Positions 1-5,062 of a stretch of DNA of 5,133 bases are shown one piece after another. Position numbers and translations under genes: made by a program. The DNA lies in contig JAVEDG010000443.1 of assembly GCA_030841245.1 (NCBI GenBank), positions 1-5,133 on the forward strand, in the 5' to 3' direction. Source of the stretch: Actinomycetota bacterium. Its GTDB lineage: Bacteria; Actinomycetota; Actinomycetes; JACCUZ01. The notes under the pieces were generated by a model. The model was not told the DNA's origin and made no database searches. It saw nothing but the letters and a program-made list of their open reading frames with translations. Positions within the stretch are counted from its first letter, which is position 1. The number at the start of each line of letters is the position of its first letter.

Positions 1-18
1 GCGGTCTTGTCGATCCGA

Positions 19-46
19 TTGACCGGAGCGTAACCGCTAGCACACT
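19..46 (+). promoter_or_regulatory. Candidate sigma-70-type promoter for the surface-protein gene
   Basis: TTGACC at 19-24 matches the -35 consensus well. CACACT at 41-46, 16 bases later, is a poor -10 that keeps only the A at position 2 and the T at position 6. Initiation about 7 bases downstream would fall near 52-54, just before the first leader hairpin at 55, which makes the placement coherent. An alternative pair is TTGTCG (7-12) with TAACCG (31-36), 18 bases apart. Neither -10 is strong, so this is an inference from position and partial consensus. Confidence 0.3.
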
Positions 47-54
47 CTGAGCCC

Positions 55-82
55 TGCGACCGGCTGGGGAGAGCTGGTCGCA
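55..82 (+). promoter_or_regulatory. Leader hairpin 1 (11-bp stem)
   Basis: Positions 55-65 pair with 72-82 in an uninterrupted 11-bp stem (ten Watson-Crick pairs and one G-T wobble, 62/75) around the six-base loop GGGGAG (66-71). It is followed by CACCTTTGCT and a run of seven G (91-97), not a T-tract. It is therefore probably not a simple terminator of an upstream transcript. It could be a 5' stabilising hairpin or the first helix of a regulatory RNA. The pairing is read directly from the sequence; the function is inferred. Confidence 0.55.
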
Positions 83-104
83 CCTTTGCTGGGGGGGCTG
101 TGAG

Positions 105-160
105 CCGCGACCGGTACGTCCGGTCACCCCGTTCGCCAGAGATGGCGACGGCGGTCGCGG
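105..160 (+). promoter_or_regulatory. Leader stem-loop system 2 with GNRA-capped inner hairpin
   Basis: Positions 105-113 pair perfectly with 152-160 (9 bp). Inside this, 133-138 pairs with 143-148 (6 bp) around GAGA (139-142), a GNRA-type tetraloop that often docks into RNA receptors. A competing hairpin, 110-114 with 120-124 around five bases, uses the same left arm as the outer stem, so two mutually exclusive folds are possible. The run of seven G (91-97) could also pair with CCCC at 127-130. I could not match this to a riboswitch class I know; the c-di-AMP, c-di-GMP, cobalamin and SAM signatures are not evident. Confidence 0.4.
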
Positions 161-170
161 GGAGCCACTG

Positions 171-233
171 GTGAGACCGACCTCGGCGCCGTTCGTTCCT
201 TACGAGAGGTGCCTGAAATGGTCCGGTCTTTGA
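171..233 (+). CDS. Candidate 20-codon leader peptide overlapping the main gene start
   Basis: A GTG at 171 opens 20 codons ending with TGA at 231-233, with a peptide beginning MRPTSAPFVPYERC. GGGGAG at 159-164 lies 6 bases upstream of the GTG and is a good Shine-Dalgarno sequence. The frame differs from that of the main gene, passes through the ribosome-binding-site hairpin (185-213) and ends 13 bases beyond the first base of the main ATG at 218. Ribosomes translating it would melt that hairpin, so it could couple translation to the surface-protein gene. A frame this short can occur by chance and the composition gives no independent support, so this is a hypothesis based on spacing and geometry. 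Confidence 0.2.
   Translation: MRPTSAPFVPYERCLKWSGL
185..213 (+). promoter_or_regulatory. Hairpin sequestering the main ribosome binding site
   Basis: Positions 185-196 pair with 202-213, giving 11 pairs with one G-A mismatch (191/207), around the five-base loop TCCTT (197-201). The right arm contains the whole purine-rich GAGAGG (204-209) that serves the ATG at 218. In a second, alternative pairing ACCTC (180-184) faces GAGGT (206-210), also masking the site. Both folds would lower initiation unless opened by a ribosome, a ligand-dependent refold or a protein. The pairing is read directly; the regulatory role is inferred. Confidence 0.45.
204..209 (+). promoter_or_regulatory. Ribosome binding site of the surface-protein gene
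   Basis: GAGAGG lies 8 bases before the ATG at 218. It decides the start: the in-frame GTG at 209 overlaps this purine tract and has no other Shine-Dalgarno sequence, so the ATG gives the better gene model. Confidence 0.75.
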
Positions 234-328
234 CCAACCGTCGTCTGCCGAAGTCGGTGGCGGTGCTCGTCAGCACGCTGCTGGCGATCTACTTCGTCCC
301 GTTCGCCGCGATCACCGCTGCCAACGCC
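218..328 (+). other. Sec signal peptide (residues 1-37)
   Basis: The n-region has Arg3, Arg8, Arg9 and Lys12. A hydrophobic core runs from Val14 to about Ile32, and an Ala-Asn-Ala motif (35-37) gives a signal peptidase I site before Ser38. The Arg8-Arg9-Leu-Pro-Lys stretch lacks the S-R-R-x-F-L-K pattern of Tat signals, so Sec export is more likely. Confidence 0.88.
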
Positions 329-3300
329 AGCACGGTCGGCGGGTTCGAGATCGACGGCAACCTCGCCGTCGACGGGACCGGCCAGGACTGGTCCGGCCTC
401 CACGTCGGCGACGCCGGCTTCGCGACCGCGGTCGACCACACGACCGGTACGCAGGACGACACGGCGTTCGGGGGCGGGAGCAAGGAGTACAACGACGGTG
501 GCCAGAACGGCTGGCCTGCCTGGACGTACGGCGGTGGTCAGGTCGCCGGCAAGTCCGACTTCGGGCGCTGGGCGACCTACAACACGGTCGACGGCAACAA
601 TCACGTCTGGCTGGACCTGGGCTTCGACCGCGACGCTTCGACCGGCACCGCGAAGTACGCGTTCGAGCTCAACCAGATCATCCAGACCAACGTCAACAAC
701 GCCAACCCGACGCGCAGCCAGGGCGACCTGCGCTTCATCGTGTGGGACCAGGGCAACGGCAAGATCACGCTGACCGGCAACGCGAAGAACGACGACGTCG
801 GCCTCTACTCGTGGGTGGACCCGGACCAGGCCAGCGACGGCACCGACGAGGACGCCAACCACAACGGCAGCTGGGTCAAGGACACCACGGCCGGCACCTT
901 CATCGGCGCGGTGAACACCGACGACGTGACGGTCCCGTCGTACTGGACCAGCCCCAACGTCGACGCCGGCGTCATTCACGCCGACCAGTTCGTCGAGTTC
1001 GCCGTTGACCTGACCTCGTTCGGCGCGGTCCTCGGCTGCCCGTCCTCCGGTTTCTCGGCCGTCAACGCCCGTTCGATCACCGGCACCGGTGTGACCGGCG
1101 AGCTGATGGACTACCTGGCCGCGATGCCGGTCAACATCCCATCGGACTGTGCCGACCTGGTGATCAACAAGGTGGATGACAGCACCCCAGCCAACGCGCT
1201 TGGCGGCGCGACCTTCACCATCTCGCCGAACCCGCTGCCGCCGGGCACTGATGGCGCGGACCTGGCCAGCCTCGTCATCAAGGACGACAGCACCGACGAC
1301 AGTGGAAATGTCGAGTCGGGGACGAACTACGACGACCCCGACGCGACCGCCGGCACGATCACATTGCCCGCCGTCGTTCCCGGTGTCGAGTACACAGTCA
1401 CGGAGACGATCCCGCCGGACGGCTACATCGGCGCGATCGACTCGCAGACCGTCACGCCGGCGGCCTTCTCCAGCGGCAACGTGCTGACGTTCGTCAACAC
1501 GCTCGGCTCGGTGACCTTCCACAAGAACTACGCGGGCTCCACGACGCCGCCAGAGGGTGCGACCTTCAAGCTCGTTCGCGACGCCAACGACAACCAGGAC
1601 TTCACCGACGACACGGGCGCCAACGTCATCACGGTGCAGGACAACGGCACCAACGACACGAACAACACTCTTGGCCTGATCCACGTCGCCGACCTCAAGA
1701 CCGGCGACTACGAGCTGACGGAGACGGCAGCCCCCGTGGGCTGGGTCAAGGACGACCTGGTCGTGCACTTCGCGATCCCGGGTGCCGGCAATACGGCGGA
1801 CGTGGTGCTCACGAGCACGTCGAACCCGGACCAGGTCATCGACAACCCGCTCAAGACCTACTCGCTCACCGTGCACAAGCAGGCCACGATCGGTGGCGCC
1901 GCGATCGAGGGCGCCGTCTTCGACCTGTACCAAGGCACCGCCAAGCCCGTCATCGGGACCGACGTTGCGGTCGACACCTGCACCACCGGTGCGAACGGCA
2001 ACTGCACGATCTCCGGTCTGGCCTGGGGCCACGACTACTGGTGGTACGAGGTCTCGGTGCCTTCGCCGTACAACCTGCCGGCCGACCGGTTCGCCGGTCC
2101 GATCCACGTCAACTCGGACGGCAGCACCGACCCGTCCGGTGACACGGTGTTCAACGACCCTCAGAGCAAGATCGTGACGCAGGCCGAGGACTCGAGCCTG
2201 CCGGGTGGGAGCATCTCCGACACGGCTACGCTGAGCGGCATCGTCGCGGGCGCCGGTGGGCACGTCACCTTCGACATGTACGGGCCGTTCGCCAGCCCGC
2301 CTGACGCCAACAGCTGCGGCGGCACGGCGTTCGCCACTGGTGTGGCGGCCACGCCCGACCCGGTCAACGGCCCTGGCGACTACACCTCGGTCGACGTCCC
2401 GGTCACCGTCTCCGGCTACTACGCCTGGGTCGCCCACTACAGCGGCGACGTCACCAAGGGCCAGCTGGGTATCAGTGGCGCGTGCGGTGACGCGAACGAG
2501 ACCTCGTTCGTCGAGCCCAACCACCCCGGCATCTCGACGGTCGCCAAGGACGAGGACAACACGCTCCCGTCCACGGAGATCTTCGACACCGCCAAGGTCA
2601 CTCCGGTCACCGGCAACATCGACCTGAGCACCGCCCACGTCGACTTCCGCCTCTTCGGCCCTGGTGACCAGACCTGCTCCGGTGACCCGATCGCTGCGGC
2701 GAGCTCGACGGACAGCAGCCTGACGCTCGTGGAGGAGTCGCCCGGTCACTTCTACGTGACTGCCGAGTCGGCCCACTACGACGCCACGCAGGCGGGCACC
2801 TATCACTGGGAGGCTCGCTTCACCGGCGACGCGAACAACGTCAGCACCGACTGGAGTGCCTGCGACGCGCCGAACGAGAGCCAGGTCGTCAACCCGGCCA
2901 GCCCGACCATCAACACGACGGCCAGCGACGACACGGTGCTGGGTGAGAACGGCGCGACGATCAGCGACACCGCGACACTGAGCGATGGGAGCAACGCGAC
3001 CGGGACCATCACGTTCACCCTGTACGGCCCGTTCGTCACGAACCCGGCGGGCGACAACACGGTGTGCACCCAGGGCAACCTGTCTTCGGTGCAGCCGGAC
3101 CCGGCAGACGTCACGGTCAACGGCGACGGCAACTACGTGTCCTCGGACGTCGTCGTGACCAAGGCGGGCTGGTACACCTGGACCGCGCACTACAGCGGCG
3201 ACGACAACAACAACAAGGCAGACCACGCGTGTGGCCTGGCCGCGGAGTCGGTGTTCGTCGACCGGATCCAGCCCGGTGTGACCACCACAGCGACGCCGAA

Positions 3301-4987
3301 CGGTGACGTGATCCTCGGTGCGAACGGCACCGACACCACCGACTCGGCGGACCTGACCGGTGCCACGAGCGATGCCGGCGGGTCGATCACGTTCACCTTG
3401 TACGGTCCGTTCGACTCGGCGCCCAACAGCGACAGCTGCGTCGCCGGCAAGGTGCTCGACGCGGACAACAACCCGCAGACGGTGAACGTCAACGGAAACG
3501 ACACGTACACCACACCCCAAGCCGTGCACCTGACGGACGTCGGGTACTACACCTGGGTCGCCGACTACAGCGGTGACGACAACAACAAGCCGGCCGTTCA
3601 CGGCTGTGGCGTTGACGTCGAGACCGTGCACGTGACGCCGCGTCAGCCGGAGATCTCCACTCAGGTCTCGGCCTCGCAGCTGGTGCTGACCGAGAACGAA
3701 GGTGCCGCGATCTTCCACGACACCGCCACGCTCTCGGGCGGGACCGACGACCCGGCCATCACCGGGACCATCTCGTTCAGCCTCTACGGCCCGCTCGACG
3801 CAGCTCCGAACTCGGACAGCTGCACCGAGAGCAACCTGGCCAACGTGGACCCGAACCCGATGGACGTGTCGGTCGACCACGGCAACGGCGACTACCTCTC
3901 GCCGAACGTCCAGGTCACCGAGCCGGGCTTCTACACCTGGCGCGCTGACTACCAGGGTGACCTGCGCAACCTCGGCGCCAGCCACGAGTGTGGTCTGCCC
4001 GCCGAGACCGTGCAGGTGCTGTCCGGTCCCAACCCGGGCCTGGACAAGACGTCTGACCCGGCATCGGGCAGCGTCGTCCAGCCGGGCTCGCAGATCGACT
4101 ACACGGTCACCGTCAACAACACCGGTGACGTGGCCATCAACGAGGGCGTCGTGACCGACATCCTGCCGGCCCACGTCACCATCATCGACGGCACGATCGA
4201 CAACAGCGGCACCGACAACGGTGACGGCACCATCACCTGGCTGGTGGACCTGGCGCCAGGAGAGTCCCTCGACCTGCACTACTCGGTGACGGTCGACCAG
4301 GACGCTCCGCCAGGCTCCACGCTGGTCAACACGGCGAAGTTCTTCAACCTGCAGGCAACCACGACGCACCGGGTGCCCACAGGCAAGTTGACCATCGTCA
4401 AGGAGGTCAGCCCGGCCGAGGGTGACGGCACCGTCGTCCAGTTCGGTGACACGCTCACCTACACGCTCACCGCAAGCGCAACCGGCAACCTCGACCAGCC
4501 GCAGGCCGTCATCACCGACTTCGTGCCCGGGTTCGACCCGGACATCACGAACTCCGGTACGACGACCTACGTCGCTGGTTCGGCCACCTGCGATGAAGGC
4601 GGTGACTGCGTGGTCACCGAGCCGTCGGCGGGCAACGGTCACCTGATCACCTGGGAGCTCGGCACGCTGAAGGCCGGCACGTCCCGGTCGGTCACCTTCC
4701 AGGTGACCATCGACCGGCCGCCGACACCTCCGGACACCGCGGCATCCGTCGACATCTTCAACGCCGGAGCGGTCGAGTCGCTCCTGACGCCGAAGACGCC
4801 GTCGAACAAGGTGCACACCCCGGTGACCGAGGTGCTGGCCGTGCAGCCGCACAAGCCGCCGGCAGGGGAGCTGCCCAAGACGGGCGCGACCCTTCCGATC
4901 GGCCCCGTGGTCGGCACGGCGGTGGCTCTGCTCGGGCTCGGCGTCCTCCTGCTCGTGTCCTCGCGGAGGCGGGAGTGGGGCGAGTAG
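218..4987 (+). CDS. Large LPXTG-anchored modular surface protein (SpaA, Ig-like and DUF11 domains), 1589 aa
   Basis: This is a secreted, wall-anchored surface protein, probably an adhesin or stalk. Visible order: signal peptide 1-37; head domain 38-311; three SpaA/CnaB-type domains 312-430, 431-549 and 550-649; five Ig-like repeats 652-1274; two DUF11 domains 1275-1390 and 1391-1534; linker 1535-1551; LPKTG 1552-1556, hydrophobic helix about 1561-1580 and tail RRREWGE. The first two SpaA domains carry clear E-boxes (YTVTETIPPDGY 392-403, YELTETAAPVGW 498-509) and Lys/Glu/Asn sets suited to isopeptide bonds. All 16 cysteines fall as pairs within domains. The protein is rich in Asp, Asn, Thr and Gly. 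Sortase-mediated linkage to peptidoglycan follows from the LPXTG signal; adhesion is inferred from the family. There is no WxxxVxVYPK-type pilin motif, so it is unlikely to be a pilus backbone, though it could be a tip or a monomeric surface protein. It is the only substantial gene here and appears monocistronic. The ATG at 218 is preferred over the GTG at 209. Confidence 0.93.
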   Translation: MVRSLTNRRLPKSVAVLVSTLLAIYFVPFAAITAANASTVGGFEIDGNLAVDGTGQDWSGLHVGDAGFATAVDHTTGTQDDTAFGGGSKEYNDGGQNGWPAWTYGGGQVAGKSDFGRWATYNTVDGNNHVWLDLGFDRDASTGTAKYAFELNQIIQTNVNNANPTRSQGDLRFIVWDQGNGKITLTGNAKNDDVGLYSWVDPDQASDGTDEDANHNGSWVKDTTAGTFIGAVNTDDVTVPSYWTSPNVDAGVIHADQFVEFAVDLTSFGAVLGCPSSGFSAVNARSITGTGVTGELMDYLAAMPVNIPSDCADLVINKVDDSTPANALGGATFTISPNPLPPGTDGADLASLVIKDDSTDDSGNVESGTNYDDPDATAGTITLPAVVPGVEYTVTETIPPDGYIGAIDSQTVTPAAFSSGNVLTFVNTLGSVTFHKNYAGSTTPPEGATFKLVRDANDNQDFTDDTGANVITVQDNGTNDTNNTLGLIHVADLKTGDYELTETAAPVGWVKDDLVVHFAIPGAGNTADVVLTSTSNPDQVIDNPLKTYSLTVHKQATIGGAAIEGAVFDLYQGTAKPVIGTDVAVDTCTTGANGNCTISGLAWGHDYWWYEVSVPSPYNLPADRFAGPIHVNSDGSTDPSGDTVFNDPQSKIVTQAEDSSLPGGSISDTATLSGIVAGAGGHVTFDMYGPFASPPDANSCGGTAFATGVAATPDPVNGPGDYTSVDVPVTVSGYYAWVAHYSGDVTKGQLGISGACGDANETSFVEPNHPGISTVAKDEDNTLPSTEIFDTAKVTPVTGNIDLSTAHVDFRLFGPGDQTCSGDPIAAASSTDSSLTLVEESPGHFYVTAESAHYDATQAGTYHWEARFTGDANNVSTDWSACDAPNESQVVNPASPTINTTASDDTVLGENGATISDTATLSDGSNATGTITFTLYGPFVTNPAGDNTVCTQGNLSSVQPDPADVTVNGDGNYVSSDVVVTKAGWYTWTAHYSGDDNNNKADHACGLAAESVFVDRIQPGVTTTATPNGDVILGANGTDTTDSADLTGATSDAGGSITFTLYGPFDSAPNSDSCVAGKVLDADNNPQTVNVNGNDTYTTPQAVHLTDVGYYTWVADYSGDDNNKPAVHGCGVDVETVHVTPRQPEISTQVSASQLVLTENEGAAIFHDTATLSGGTDDPAITGTISFSLYGPLDAAPNSDSCTESNLANVDPNPMDVSVDHGNGDYLSPNVQVTEPGFYTWRADYQGDLRNLGASHECGLPAETVQVLSGPNPGLDKTSDPASGSVVQPGSQIDYTVTVNNTGDVAINEGVVTDILPAHVTIIDGTIDNSGTDNGDGTITWLVDLAPGESLDLHYSVTVDQDAPPGSTLVNTAKFFNLQATTTHRVPTGKLTIVKEVSPAEGDGTVVQFGDTLTYTLTASATGNLDQPQAVITDFVPGFDPDITNSGTTTYVAGSATCDEGGDCVVTEPSAGNGHLITWELGTLKAGTSRSVTFQVTIDRPPTPPDTAASVDIFNAGAVESLLTPKTPSNKVHTPVTEVLAVQPHKPPAGELPKTGATLPIGPVVGTAVALLGLGVLLLVSSRRREWGE
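329..1150 (+). other. N-terminal head domain of the surface protein (residues 38-311)
   Basis: The domain opens with GGFEIDGNLAVDG and DWSGLH, then a GGGSKEYNDG turn, aromatic-rich strands (WPAWTYGGG, NHVWLDLGF, YAFELNQ, GDLRFIVWDQGNG), and closes with FVEFAVDLTSFGA and a segment around SAVNARSITGTGVTGELMDY. From memory, this arrangement (ELDGN-type opening, FEFNQ-type strand, F-x-E-x-x-x-DLT followed by a Cys-flanked KSRSS-like segment) is found at the N terminus of many large actinobacterial LPXTG or DUF11 proteins. Cys274 and Cys311 probably form a disulfide clamping the C-terminal edge. The fold is likely an all-beta jelly roll reminiscent of carbohydrate-binding modules, but that is inference. 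Its ligand is unknown. As the most distal domain from the wall anchor it is the best candidate for the binding head. Confidence 0.6.
1151..1507 (+). other. SpaA/CnaB-type prealbumin-fold domain 1 (residues 312-430)
   Basis: It starts with the strand ADLVINK, holds the E-box YTVTETIPPDGY (392-403) and ends with LTFVNTLG. Lys318, Glu396 and Asn427 occupy the places of the Lys, catalytic Glu and Asn that form the spontaneous intramolecular isopeptide bond in this fold. There are no cysteines. Confidence 0.82.
1508..1864 (+). other. SpaA/CnaB-type prealbumin-fold domain 2 (residues 431-549)
   Basis: It begins SVTFHKNYAG, then EGATFKLVRD, the E-box YELTETAAPVGW (498-509) and the closing strand DQVIDNPLK. 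The expected isopeptide residues are Lys436, Glu502 and Asn543. This is the most canonical of the three domains. It has no cysteines. Confidence 0.85.
1865..2164 (+). other. SpaA/CnaB-type domain 3 with degenerate E-box (residues 550-649)
   Basis: It opens LTVHKQATIGG and AVFDLYQG and closes DTVFNDPQ. The E-box is altered to YWWYEVSVPSPY (607-618): Tyr607, Glu611 and Pro615 are kept, but the usual Thr after Glu is Val612. Lys554, Glu611 and Asn646 still give a full candidate isopeptide set. Unlike the two preceding domains it carries two cysteines, Cys588 and Cys596, flanking a TTGANGN turn and probably disulfide-bonded. Confidence 0.72.
2171..2530 (+). repeat. Ig-like repeat 1 (residues 652-771)
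   Basis: The unit follows the family pattern: opening strand IVTQAED, SISDTATLSG, VTFDMYGPF, a Pro/Asn loop before Cys700, then GYYAWVAHYSGD and Cys756 in GACGDANE. The ATLSG / YGP / YxWxAxYSGD / C-G-x-x-x-E-x-V scaffold defines all five units. The Cys700-Cys756 spacing of 56 fits a disulfide stapling the sandwich. Such Ig-like units act as stalk spacers in actinobacterial surface proteins. Confidence 0.8.
2531..2908 (+). repeat. Ig-like repeat 2, divergent unit (residues 772-897)
   Basis: It opens ISTVAKDEDNTLP and has FRLFGPGDQTC, YHWEARFTGDANN and SACDAPNES. It lacks the extra loop between the GP turn and the first cysteine that the other four units share, and instead has a longer segment (IAAASSTDSSLTLVEESPG) before the next strand. 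Cys820 and Cys882 are 62 apart, compared with 55-56 in the other units. Confidence 0.78.
2909..3277 (+). repeat. Ig-like repeat 3 (residues 898-1020)
   Basis: It contains ISDTATLSDG, GTITFTLYGPF, Cys950, GWYTWTAHYSGDDNNNK and Cys1005 in HACGLAAES. It is closest to repeat 4: both have the TLYGPF turn and the acidic SGDDNN loop. It shares the 16-base stretch CACTACAGCGGCGACG with repeat 1. Confidence 0.82.
3278..3652 (+). repeat. Ig-like repeat 4 (residues 1021-1145)
   Basis: It contains DTTDSADLTGAT, GSITFTLYGPFDSAPNSDS, Cys1074, GYYTWVADYSGDDNNK and Cys1130 in HGCGVDVET. The APNSDSC loop is also found in repeat 5, which suggests that these neighbours arose by duplication. Confidence 0.82.
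3653..4039 (+). repeat. Ig-like repeat 5 (residues 1146-1274)
   Basis: It contains HDTATLSGGTDDPAITGTIS, FSLYGPLDAAPNSDS, Cys1202, GFYTWRADYQGDLRN and Cys1258 in HECGLPAET. The usual YSGD loop is YQGD. It ends in SGPNPG, a turn that joins the DUF11 stalk. Confidence 0.8.
4040..4387 (+). other. DUF11 domain 1 (residues 1275-1390)
   Basis: Typical DUF11 signature: LDKTSDPASG, then SQIDYTVTVNNTGD, VVTDILPAHV, TWLVDLAPGESLDLHYSVTV and the closing LVNTAKF. Lys1277 in the first strand and Asn1371 in the last are placed as in DUF11 domains that form internal isopeptide bonds. There are no cysteines. DUF11 domains serve as stalk modules in bacterial surface proteins. Confidence 0.85.
4388..4819 (+). 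other. DUF11 domain 2 (residues 1391-1534)
   Basis: It opens LTIVKEVSPAEG with GDTLTYTLTASATG, AVITDFVPGF, TWELGTLKAGTSRSVTFQVTI and FNAGAVES. Lys1395 and Asn1515 are the candidate isopeptide pair. It is longer than domain 1 and carries a short cysteine pair, Cys1458 and Cys1464 (CDEGGDC), as often seen in DUF11 domains next to an anchor. Confidence 0.8.
4871..4987 (+). other. LPXTG cell-wall sorting signal (residues 1552-1589)
   Basis: LPKTG (1552-1556) is followed by a hydrophobic helix (about 1561-1580) and the charged tail RRREWGE. Sortase would cleave between Thr1555 and Gly1556 and join the protein to the wall precursor. LPxTG rather than LAxTG argues against a class E sortase substrate. 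The linker between the last DUF11 domain and LPKTG is only about 17 residues. No sortase gene lies in the window. Confidence 0.93.
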
Positions 4988-5004
4988 CCCCGTAGGACGG
5001 CGAA

Positions 5005-5023
5005 CCGCGAGCAGCGGTCGCGG
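5005..5023 (+). other. Small hairpin before the terminator
   Basis: CCGCGA (5005-5010) pairs with TCGCGG (5018-5023) around seven bases. It shares 5022-5023 with the outermost pairs of the terminator stem, so the two compete only at the base. It may assist termination or 3'-end stability. Confidence 0.35.
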
Positions 5024-5062
5024 GAAGGGCCCCCGGGGGATACGTCTCCGGGGGCCCTTCCT
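5022..5062 (+). terminator. Strong hairpin terminator without T-tract
   Basis: Positions 5022-5039 pair with 5045-5062 in an 18-bp, very GC-rich stem (perfect core 5023-5036 with 5048-5061, wobbles at both ends) around the five-base loop ATACG. It begins 34 bases after the stop codon. The following bases, CACGCTGAG, have no T-run, as is common for actinobacterial terminators. The symmetrical stem could also stop transcription from the other side. Confidence 0.85.

Noticed and set aside
1..37. Inverted repeats in the upstream end (GCGGT 1-5 with ACCGC 33-37; CGGTC 2-6 with GACCG 21-25) as an operator or upstream terminator
   Set aside because: Five-base arms are expected by chance in such GC-rich DNA, the two pairings conflict, and the window edge cuts the context.
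55..180. Match of the leader to a known riboswitch (c-di-AMP ydaO-type, c-di-GMP, cobalamin, SAM)
   Set aside because: Stretches such as GGGGAGCCACTGGTGAGACC recall parts of ydaO or cobalamin elements, but the other conserved segments of those classes cannot be found in order. No class is claimed.
209..217. GTG at 209 as an alternative start of the main gene
   Set aside because: It overlaps the only good Shine-Dalgarno sequence (204-209) and has none of its own. The ATG at 218 is ideally spaced and starts a normal signal peptide.
2171..4039. Tandem repeats as a CRISPR array or satellite DNA
   Set aside because: The units are 360-387 bp, coding, in one frame and conserved at the protein rather than the DNA level.
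498..4646. Several plus-strand frames of about 75-150 codons in other registers (for example 1782-2177, 2256-2627, 3702-4154)
   Set aside because: They are rich in Arg, Ser, Thr, Pro and Ala, as expected from out-of-frame reading of GC-rich coding DNA. They lie fully inside the large gene and show no domain or ribosome binding site.
312..4870. The protein as a sortase-assembled pilus backbone subunit
   Set aside because: SpaA-type domains and LPXTG are present, but no lysine pilin motif of the WxxxVxVYPK type is visible, no class C sortase is in the window, and the Ig/DUF11 stalk fits a large surface protein better.
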